Source: Isoetes taiwanensis (lineage: Eukaryota; Streptophyta; Lycopodiopsida; Isoetales; Isoetaceae). Taken from it: a stretch of 64,000 bases of DNA. Made by a program: the position numbers and the translations under genes. Below are positions 56,161-64,000 of this stretch, piece by piece (position 1 is the stretch's first letter; every line of letters starts with the position of its first letter). The notes under the pieces were generated by a model. That model was not told the origin of the DNA. It ran no database searches and was given only the letters and a program-made list of their open reading frames with translations. The stretch covers positions 8,181,161 to 8,245,160 of the forward strand of contig JAJEKV010000040.1 of NCBI GenBank assembly GCA_021234155.1, given 5' to 3'.

Positions 56161-56880
56161 ATTGAAAATGAGATAGCCATGCATCCGCTTCAGTTATATG
56201 CAGTAGAGTGTGCCATGATCGAATGTGGTAGTGTTGTCGTATACTTTCTGTATAAGAGGGATAGAAGACGTACACAATACGTGACAATTTAAAAGCACTA
56301 TTTCATTAATTTTATATAAAATACATTTTTGACAAATTTTCCATTTGGATCCATGAACCAAGAAATAGACGAAGAAAACAACGGGGTTTCACACCGTGTG
56401 GAAACAAGTCCCTTCTCCATCGAACTAGGCCATGGCCCAATTAGGAAGTGACATGATCCAAAGTACCTATCACAATGACCCCACCACTTTGGCTTCATAG
56501 CCTAAATATCAACAATGATAGAACTAACTTGTGAAACTGGTGGCTGCATAGTTATAATGAGTTGGCATGACTTGGCTCCACTTAGACGGGAATCTTCAAG
56601 TGGTAGAAAAAAACTTGTTAACTCCTTGGTGTTCGACCACATTATGGAATGATTTGTGCTTTACTACTTCATGGCTGAGAAACATACAACCTGCAACTTG
56701 ATGGCTATAATATATAAGCATCAACACTATGCAGGTTGCTAAGTCGCATATAACTAATTTGTAAAACTTGTTACTGCATAGGCTAGTTCATGTGGTCGAT
56801 ATGGAAATGGCGCGACCTTCCCACTTTTCATGGCTTCTATTCATCGCATTACTTCTGATGTCCAAACTAAAATGCTAATG
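56161..56880. other. Non-coding flank of the transposase fragment
   Basis: A minus-strand frame of 66 codons at 56498-56298 has no motif. There are no further transposase exons or clear TIRs. Confidence 0.4.
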
Positions 56881-56936
56881 GCCTATAATTGCCTCCCTGG
56901 AGCCAGATGCCTATAATTGCCTCCCTGGAGCCAGAT
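56881..56936. repeat. Perfect 28-bp tandem duplication
   Basis: gcctataattgcctccctgg plus agccagat is present twice without a mismatch, at 56881-56908 and 56909-56936. It is a recent slippage or gap-repair product. Confidence 0.95.
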
Positions 56937-58008
56937 ACATAGATATGGGGTTCTTTGCATATGTTATTCCCACATTAATTTCAATAAGTAAATTTCCAAG
57001 TGTTAGTTGATGGTCTTACTCCCAAGGTATCCTTTATACTTGCATATCTAGAAGCTAGAAGTTTGGTACTCATGTGTTTTGTACTTTTTAAATTATAGAA
57101 AATAAGAAGATATCTCTTGATAGATATCCTATGAATATTCTCTATTTAAAAATTCTATGGCAATGTGATAAATGACAATCTGAGAAAACTTATTTATTAA
57201 ACACATTACTAACGCAATATGATAGTAAACTCATGTATATTATTTCAAATGAGGGTGTTTCAAATTTCATATGTTAAAAGATAAGTCAACTAGTAAGGTG
57301 TGAGAGTATAAGGAGGAATTGTTGTTGTCATTGTCCAAATGAATGTTGTATGACTATGTTATGAAAAAATGGGTGAATGAAGCACTCCACAAATAAAATA
57401 ATGTCTTCAAAGAATAATCCTAGAGATTACGATGATTGTTGCATGTCAATGTGAATACCGAAGGTAACATTGATTCTGTATACATGGCCGGTGCATACAT
57501 CTAGCACTGATCAGAGTAAGGAGTTGTAAGGCAACACAACAAATGAGTCAATTGTCAAAACAAAGGTTATTGCACTAGAAGTGTATCTTGATTTGTAGTT
57601 TGGAGAAAATTGACTTATATCTATTTTTAAGGCATCTGGCGATGAAAAGATGAGCGTCCAATAGGGTTTTTATTGGAGACTCTTCACATTTATAGTTATA
57701 GTTTGAGCTACCAAACTTTTGCGTTTATTTAGCTTGTTAGAAAGCTGATTTGGAGCTATTTTCAGATTCGGCATCGTAGGCTTTAGTCTTTGGATCAATT
57801 TTTGCCTTTTTGGAAGGAATGGCTTTGACTTCTAAATTGCCTGCAAAATCTCCTGAATCCTCTAGTGCAAGGGGCAAATTTGGCATTGCATGTTAACCCT
57901 CTGGCTCTTAACGAGATCGTTAGAATTGCTGCAAAGGTTTTTTCTTCAAAAAACTTTCGAGATAGGGGTTTTTAATCCTAGTAGTAATGGTTATACTAGG
58001 CCGGTTTA
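56937..58008. other. AT-rich intergenic DNA
   Basis: No open frame with protein features, no inverted ends and no tandem array of note were seen. Confidence 0.5.
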
Positions 58009-58470
58009 TGGGTCCCATGGCCTACTGGCCTTCGCAGACGTTAAAAAATATATTCTATTCTAATTTATTATATTATTTCAGGAATGTAAATTGCATTGGC
58101 TCCTCCTATTAATACACCGAATAGTACAAGTGCTTTGAATAGCAGTAGTGCTTCTATGGGCGGTGCTTCGACGCCCCCTATTACCAATTCTGATATAAGT
58201 CAACTGTAACTGCTTCCTTCAAGGTCCTCAACTTTTGGAGCAAATGCTAATAGGGAGTGGTTTAGCGATGTAATCAAGAAGGACTTGTGGTTAATTACTT
58301 CAGCTATTCATATCTCTACTGCTATTGATGCGATGATTCAAGACAATGAAAAAGATCCCAGTAACCTCTTGGGTGAGTTGAGTGCAAAGGAGCCTCAGTT
58401 GGAGTTTCATTTACCTCCTATTGATGTTTTTTTTATCAACCTCATTCCTCCTTAGCGCTCATTCCTAGCC
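58009..58470 (+). other. Dispersed motif followed by an unclassified coding-like stretch
   Basis: 58009-58060 is a copy of the ggtcccatggcc...gacgttaaaaa motif also seen at 10889 and 40867 (inverted). After an acceptor-like attatttcag (58072-58081) the plus strand reads IALAPPINTPNSTS-like codons, a stop, then SSTFGANANREWFSDVIKKD and AIDAMIQDNEKDPSNLLGEL before a stop near 58455. It could be a retroelement gag-like region behind an LTR-derived leader. The stop in the middle argues for decay. No family is assigned. Confidence 0.35.
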
Positions 58471-59701
58471 ATTGATGACATTAATATTCCAATGCTTATT
58501 TCTTCTAGTACATTCCACACCATCCACTGAATTTGTGATGGTGTCAAACCGGCATTTCCACCTCATCATAAGGTTTCCGAACCATTGGCACAAGTCAAAA
58601 TACAAGTCAATCACAAAGCATGATGCAATGAAGGGGACTTGAAGCCCCTGCCATAGTGTGCAGAACCAAAGTATTTGCACACTTGCACAAAATCCAATTG
58701 AAGACACGAATGTTTTGCATGCAACTCTGATGAAGTGCAGCCAACGTTGCACATGAGCACATGCGAAAACCAACAATAAGATGTCTGGAGTCTTACCATA
58801 GAGTACAACTATTCATCCAGCAATACATCCACAAGAACCATAGACTACAAGCATCCAAAAGATAATCAGACCATAGGAAATGAATGAAAGCTTTGTTTCA
58901 GATTCATTTAAAGATGTCCCTGCATGTAGCCATAAGTTGTAGAAGATTTTATGCAGCCCAAGACATACAACTTACACACTCCAACTACAATTCATTGTCG
59001 AATTCTTAGGCAACATTGTCTCAGATTTGTTTAAAGAGGCCGTCATGGCGAAATTGACTTATAGAATTGTTAGCTCATACTTTATCAGACCTAAATCTCT
59101 TACAAACATTATCATGAAGAATATTTAAGATTCAACCATATTGAAACTATTATGCAACCTCCTTGAGTTCTCAAGACAACATTGTCTCACATTAAATTAA
59201 AGAAGCCATGATGGCAACACTGAAATTAGAGACATGGAGCTTTGAGCATAGATTACAGACCTAGAACTCTTACAAGCATTGTAATAAAAAAATCTTCGCA
59301 GCCATGTGTTTGCACCTCATGTTCTTCCACTTCCACACGTGTCCTATTGTGCTGGAGCTATTGCTATGAAGAACCTGCAGAATCTCATGAAGGAAGTAAG
59401 ACTGGAGCATGGGGAGTTAAACCCCTCCACGAAGCCGATCTTCAATGCTCCATTATGGCCTAAAGATGGGGGGCTATTCCCATGCAATGAAGCTCATGCA
59501 ATCATGCCGATACACGAAAATTATTTATTTCTGGTTTTTCATCATAGTTATTTGGTTTTTTCTTTGTCATTCTAATGCACAACTAACATGCTCAAACACA
59601 CTATGATATGCAGTTAATGCAAGCAGCGAATCAAAAACTAATTGTACCTCAAGTTCAGGGCAGCTGCATGCCTTCGTTTCAAGCTATCGATCCTCCATAG
59701 C
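58471..59701. other. Region with short open frames, no gene recognised
   Basis: Frames at 58776-58465 (minus) and 59306-59575 (plus, begins MFAPHVLPLPHVSYCAGAIA) lack motifs. Two related words, acattgtctca followed by cagatttg / cacattaa, occur at about 59009 and 59182, each near an agaggcc/agaagcc.atgatggc block, hinting at a diverged duplication of about 170 bp. Confidence 0.35.
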
Positions 59702-60290
59702 TCATAAATCAAGATTCCAGTTGCCAAGTTCATGTGGGCTCTCAAGGGCCTGCCTCTCCTCCATGGAGACATTCACTTGCTCCCATTCCATAACTCCAAT
59801 GCATTGTTCTAATGTATGGAACAACCTACCCAACTGAATCCTCAGTACTCTCACTGCAGCTTCCACACTCTCAGCTATTGTGTTAATGCCCACAACATTC
59901 TCAAGCATTTCTCCTGCTATATGGACATGTTCATGTTCCGCAGCGGCAACAACAGGGTGTGGCAGTCCATTTGCCACAAGATTGACAATGGAAGGCATCT
60001 GGGTAACATGACCATGTGCAGTAGGTCCATATGACACCCCATTTGGAAGAGCTTGGGGCTCCTCAAGATGGACATGTGGCAGATCAGGGAGGCGTGACAA
60101 ACCAACATGAACAATAGGAGGAGCACCTATCAAAGCCACGGGAGGTGGAGCATTTGGATGAGACAGAGGAGCAGACATAGCCGCATCACTACTGCTAACA
60201 TTTATTTCAATCACCTCAAGTGCCACAGCATGGCTGTTAACCTCCATTCCTAGGATGGGTCCTATGACACAAACAAGTGGCCAGAAGTGA
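59702..60290 (-). pseudogene. Accessory-type exon, acidic/hydrophobic with C-terminal helix
   Basis: The frame is open after a plausible acceptor (minus TTTGTGTCATAG ending near 60267) and reads GPILGMEVNSHAVALEVIEI, an SSSDAA acidic-like turn, a Pro/His-rich middle (PLSHPNAPPPVALIGAPPIV), then a long helix (NTIAESVEAAVRVLRIQL, GRLFHTLEQCIGVMEWEQ) before the stop at 59702. The layout (VIE..SS.D.A, linker, amphipathic helix with VAVR/AAVR) parallels the exon at 37678-37985 downstream of the Rep-like gene. The open frame continues upstream to 60403 but that part looks like intron. No Rep domain is nearby. Confidence 0.4.
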
Positions 60291-60763
60291 AGTGGTGTTC
60301 TCATTGAGCTTTTGTAAAATCTTTGAGTACATACTGATCCCCTTACTAGGGGATAGAAAATCTGAAACGCTTGAAAAAATGAACATGCTCCGAAACTAGA
60401 CAATTTATCGAGAGCATGATAAAACTGAAGAGTGCTAGATAAAAGACGATTGTTCCGCTATTGGTATATGCAAATGTGAGAAAACCGACTACCGCTCCTC
60501 ATCGAGATGAGACACCCTGCTGCTCTTTCGGGTTTTCGAGGAAACCCCTAATGAAAAATGGTCGCCAATGCTCTCATTGAATGCCACCCGCATACGTCAG
60601 CCAAGAAGTGAGTCGTTGCAAACATGATGGCACTGACAACTGAGAGAACTGCAAAAAAGGACCTGCACTAGAAAGTTTGAAAACAAGAATGACCCGTTAG
60701 AAAGTTAAGAGCTGTAAGCCCGGGCCTGTTCCAAACTTCAGTTTAGAAAAAGAATATAATAGC

Positions 60764-61040
60764 ACTCGGAGGCTCCAAGGCCACGCCGAGGAAGAATCAA
60801 CAGCCGACCAACCAGGAACTGTCCACGGAATGACCATCGCAGAAAAAGCATCTGGTTAGTGCTGCCTCGGAGGCTACATTGCCACGCCGAGAGAAAATGA
60901 AAAAGAAGGAAACTTTGGAGGCTACAGTGCCACGCCAAGAAAGAACAAAATAATAAATATGCCTCGGAGGCTACAGTGCCACGGGGAGAAAGAATAAAAT
61001 AACAATAAGTATGCATCGGAGGCTATAATGCCATGCCGAG
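60764..61040. repeat. Irregular array of five 26-bp hairpin-forming units
   Basis: Units of the form ctcggaggctacagtgccac plus gccgag start near 60764, 60869, 60921, 60963 and 61015. Each is a short palindrome (ctcgg...ccgag) around ggctacagtgcc. Spacers are A-rich (agaaagaacaaaataa). On the minus strand they encode repeated ...PWHCSLRG-like words, but the stops between make a protein unlikely. Confidence 0.85.
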
Positions 61041-61370
61041 CAAAATGAAGCATAAAAACTCTACACTCACAAAAAACATAGAAATGACACATGGAGGATG
61101 TCAGAAGCTGCGAGCAACCCGAGAGGTATAAAAGACAAAAAGATGACCAACCGACCAAAAGAAAATGGAGCAACTACCACAATAAAACAGAATAATGGCA
61201 ACCGGGAAAATAGACATGGCCTAAAGTAGAGAACCATCAAGGGAGGTAGGGTGAGGGAGACTGGTAGGACAAAGAAGGAGGAGAATACTAGCTCAAGAGA
61301 ACGCCGATGAATGAACACGGAAGAAGAGGCAGAATAAATAGGAGATGTGAGGTGAGGCGTCCCCATCCAA

Positions 61371-61415
61371 GGAATGTCGGTTCTATTGCTTTTAGCAATA
61401 GAACTGTGGCATTCC
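61371..61415. repeat. 45-nt stem-loop at the edge of the 38-bp repeat
   Basis: gttctattgc (61380-61389) pairs perfectly with gcaatagaac (61395-61404) around a 5-base loop, and outer ggaatg (61371-61376) pairs with cattcc (61410-61415). The outer arm is the start of the 38-bp direct repeat. Confidence 0.9.
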
Positions 61416-61447
61416 TAGGATGGGTCCTATGACACAAACAAGTGGCC

Positions 61448-61723
61448 GATAGAAGAGGAATCTACCCAAACAAGAACAGAGCAAACTAGGCTGACGGGAG
61501 TAAAAGAAGATGGAACAAATGAAGGGAGAAAATGGTAAATATGTTGGCTAGACTACAAGACATCAATGGAACAGGAGAGATAACAGAGATACCAAAAAAA
61601 ATGAGACAACCCCATAATAAAGCAATGGGACAAACGAGGCAGAACGGGCAAGCAAGGAGTTTTAGAGTACCAGAGGAGACGGCTCATCGAGAGCAAATGA
61701 GACTCAAGGCAAGCAGGGTAAGA
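61448..61723. other. Purine-rich non-coding DNA
   Basis: No gene or motif is recognised; the plus strand is strongly A/G-rich. A 66-codon plus-strand frame (61532-61732) is a by-product of that bias. Confidence 0.5.
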
Positions 61724-61982
61724 GCATGTTAGGGCCTACATGTTTTGGAAACTACCTGGAAAATACTCTGGGTAGTCAAAGATGATGATATATTTGAGTT
61801 CTTAACATCTTCTTGACATCACAAAGTACCTTACAACATGTATGTACTACTACTCTTGAACATAACACAATTTCTTTTAGTCAATCTTGTAGTCTAGGTA
61901 CTTTAAAATACAATTATGTACTTGCACAGAAGTACACAGAAAAGTACCTTTTTGGTAATTTTTTATGTAGGCCCTAACATGC
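61724..61982. mobile_element. 259-bp MITE-like element
   Basis: Terminal inverted repeats of 18 bp, gcatgttagggcctacat, are perfect (61724-61741; 61965-61982). The interior is AT-rich with scattered gtacttt/agtac words and is non-coding. Outside bases (agga.. left, ttca.. right) give no clear TSD, so the superfamily is open. Confidence 0.85.
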
Positions 61983-63202
61983 TTTCACCCAGCAGAGTAA
62001 ATGGGGGAAGAGGAGACCAAGAAGAATTGGAGCAAAAAAGGAATAAAAAGAGAAGATAGAGACAATGAAGCAAGAAAGAAGTAGAAGGAGCAAGGAAGCA
62101 GAAAGCCGAATGATGGGATGCATGAAAATGAAAGACACTATGTAACAATGCAGAGAAAGATAGAAAACAGAACATAAAAACGAAGGACACAATGTAACAC
62201 TACAGAGAAAGCTAAAAGAGGGAACATAAAAAAGAGGGCACATAAAGGGAGCAAGACCAACATTGGATCAAATGAGGCTATTGAAGATGGTCACTATCCG
62301 AACGATATGTATAGGGAGCAGGATCAAGAGAAAACGTTAGTCAAATAAGGACAAAACACACTAGAAGATAATGACAAACATAACAACCCCAAAACCCAGC
62401 AATAGACATGATCCATATGCTAATCCTGTTTTATACAGTCTTGAAATGCCACGCTTATCCCATGCAACAATAGAGGTAATGGAATAAAGAGCTAGACCGA
62501 TGCCTTACTTAGAAACCATGTCCAAGGCTAAAAAATTTGCATTTCATACCAGGAGTAAGGAGAAAGCAATAGAAAAAGGGGGTTCAAGATGCACTGCCTA
62601 AATGAAGAAACAAGCACAAAGTAAAAATGAGTGTCAACCATATACAGAAAGAGTCGGCATTCAATGAATGCACTTCCATTATTGAACGCAAAACGATGGA
62701 TAGAAAAAGGCCAATCACTGACAACTAGGTTCAACCCCTGGAAACATAGAAATGAATAAAAAGGTGGGCCATCAAATCGACTAATACAGAAAGGCCTATA
62801 AGGGCCAAGACTACACAACAATTTAGCAGCTATGACTAGAAAAAACTGAAGAACTGGGAGAACAAACCAAAGCACAAAGTCCTTGCAAAAAGGAAACTAA
62901 AGGACTAAAGAAACCAAGGATGCAAAGAATAAAAAACTTAGACTAATGAAGGAATACCAACCAAACGGATCCACATACATAACCAAAAAACTTCATAGGA
63001 ACACCATGCAGCAGTAATCATGAGAATAATCACGAGGACTAAAGAAAACCCCCGCCCCGAAGGGACAACAGGCACAAGGGACAACAGGCACAAAGGCATT
63101 AACCTAGCAATGTGATGCAAAAGACAAAGCTGAGTGGAATAACTAGAGAAATGGCACCAAATGAGCTAAACGGGGGTCCATCTAGAGCAAACGGGCAGAT
63201 GG
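61983..63202. other. Strongly purine-biased region with minor repeats
   Basis: A 52-bp theme (gacacaatgtaacactacagagaaag..aacataaaaa) is repeated at about 62134 and 62188. There are no domain-bearing frames; minus-strand frames such as 61974-62243 and 62528-62875 are Phe/Leu/Ser-rich readings of the purine bias. It ends at the LTR at 63203. Confidence 0.5.
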
Positions 63203-63798
63203 TGTTGTAGTTGTCATGTAATAATTGTGAGTGATATTCTATTCTAATCTATGAGAAGCAGTGGCAGTAGATTAGAGCAGTGGCATGTTAAATGGTGTCA
63301 TGTTATACAAAGCTTTGGAAAGACCTATGAGAAGCAGTGGCAGTTAGTCAAAGTCAAAGGTGGCGGGCACCCCCTACCCGGGTGTTGCTGGGCTCGCTAG
63401 AAACACACAGACACCCCCTGCCCGCCACTTAGGGTTTGCGTTGGCCAGTCAAAGTCAAAGTCAACTAGGGCCGAATTTTAAGGAAGGCAAGTCTATCTAC
63501 TCCTGATTTTTAGGCAAGTTGGAGAACTTTCTATATGAAGGGGATGCACAATTTGACAAGTGGATGCACCCGGATTGGAAGGTAAATATGGAGATAAATA
63601 CTGGAGTAATGGATAGACAAGTAGCTTACAGGTCGAGAGCTGAGCGCAGGAGTTGTATTTTGTAGAAGGTTCTTGGATGAGTGACCATATTTTGGCTCCA
63701 TGAACCTAAGCTTTTATAAGCCTTGTTTATAAAGTTGTCTAGCAAATTTGGTGAATAAAGCTATTGTTATACTGACTATTTCTGGAACAATTTCTACA
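63203..63798 (+). repeat. 5' LTR of a plus-strand Ty1/copia element (596 bp)
   Basis: It starts TGTTGTAGTTG and ends TTTCTACA one base before the PBS. The right edge is secure and the left edge is the best TG candidate. It contains agaagcagtggcag twice (about 63254, 63331), a GC-rich inverted repeat (ggtggcgggca at 63359 and tgcccgccac at 63419), and TATA-like ttttataagcc at about 63710. No partner LTR is in the window. Confidence 0.75.
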
Positions 63799-63799
63799 G

Positions 63800-63811
63800 T
63801 GGTATCAGAGC
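63800..63811 (+). other. Primer-binding site (initiator tRNA-Met) of the plus-strand copia element
   Basis: tggtatcagagc, identical to the minus-strand PBSs at 7560 and 22546 but on the plus strand. With the LTR end before it and an ATG 15 bases after, this sets the element's direction. Confidence 0.93.
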
Positions 63812-63825
63812 TAAGGTGACTCAGG

Positions 63826-64000
63826 ATGTCAACCAGATTCGGTGCCAATTTGCTAGCAACTGTTGAAGTGTTTAAAGGTGACACTGGTTTTCAAATTTGG
63901 AAAGAAGGAATTGAATCGGTTTTAAAGTTTGAAAATCTTTGGGGCTTAATTGATGGCAGTACATTTGCCATGGCTACTTCTGCATCCCCTGCTAGATCTG
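63826..64000 (+). CDS. Start of copia gag (runs off the window)
   Basis: An ATG 15 bp after the PBS opens an unbroken frame of 58 codons to the window edge, beginning MSTRFGANLLATVEVFKG and continuing with FQIWKEGIESVLKFENLWGL. F.IWK..I...L..E.LW.L is the usual N-terminal pattern of copia gag. Gag forms the virus-like particle. No stop is seen, so this may be a younger, possibly intact element. Confidence 0.7.
   Translation, partial: MSTRFGANLLATVEVFKGDTGFQIWKEGIESVLKFENLWGLIDGSTFAMATSASPARS

Larger units (their letters stand above)
60245..61447. repeat. Exact 38-bp direct repeats bounding 1.13 kb
   Basis: The word cattcctaggatgggtccta and its continuation to ...acaagtggcc occur without mismatch at 60245-60282 and 61410-61447. 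The first copy overlaps the acceptor region of the 59702-60290 exon. The interval contains the hinge array and the hairpin, which themselves are not duplicated. Confidence 0.95.

Noticed and set aside
60764-61040. CRISPR array
   Set aside because: Spacers vary in length and are A-rich, repeats are degenerate palindromes, no cas genes exist, and the DNA is plant nuclear.
61371-61418. Helitron 3' end (hairpin then CTAG)
   Set aside because: The hairpin is about 10 bases before ctag, but the next base is g and not t, the motif lies inside a 38-bp direct repeat, and no 5' TC end or Helitron protein is seen.

Overview
This is plant nuclear DNA. One intact intron-rich housekeeping gene and one small multi-exon gene sit among many nested, mostly dead transposable elements. 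The LTR retrotransposons have plant-type primer-binding sites (complement of initiator tRNA-Met), and there are LINEs, a CACTA element and several MITEs. A RadA gene with 15 exons, a phospholipase D zeta fragment and AT-rich non-coding DNA fit a land plant. The species cannot be read from the sequence. One gag fragment resembles the sushi-ichi/Tcn1 chromovirus type, and one Rep-like protein resembles types I associate with algae and non-seed plants, so a fern or lycophyte is possible, but this is a guess.

Layout. 1-9779: minus-strand Ty3/gypsy element A, cut by the window edge, with RT-RNase H remnants at 60-1085, about 205-bp repeats, a PBS at 7560 and a 2.2-kb LTR containing a 628-bp tandem duplication. 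11050-14765: minus-strand Ty1/copia body without recognisable LTRs. 14976-15531: gag of another gypsy element, cut exactly where the LTR of chromovirus B begins. 15532-24191: chromovirus B, with two 1.65-kb LTRs, PPT, PBS and a decayed RT-integrase-chromodomain. 24192-29150: a SINE-like head, a short hairpin and LINE fragments.

29215-35444: a complete RadA/Sms-type DNA repair gene whose 15 exons join into one 702-codon frame. 35514-40731: a candidate transposon with imperfect inverted ends carrying a broken Rep-like (HUH endonuclease) gene, an accessory exon and two MITEs. One MITE splits the Rep frame, with a 4-bp target duplication. 41614-49340: scattered exons of an unidentified plus-strand gene, interrupted by a large fold-back. 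One arm of the fold-back contains a 5559-bp CACTA element (TSD GTA) that captured part of a phospholipase D zeta gene. The other arm preserves the empty site.

50436-54677: a four-exon coiled-coil gene (minus strand, 260 codons) and a nearby duplicate of its last exon next to a 5'-truncated LINE. A 197-bp hAT-like MITE with an 8-bp TSD lies between them. 55749-56160: fragment of a pogo/Tc1-type DDE transposase. 58-63 kb: unassigned, repeat-rich and purine-rich DNA with a 38-bp direct repeat, a hinged array and a 259-bp MITE. 63203-64000: 5' LTR, PBS and gag start of a plus-strand copia element that runs off the window.

The genes do not form a pathway. The organising principle is nested insertion: several insertions can be ordered, and their empty sites reconstructed, from within the window.
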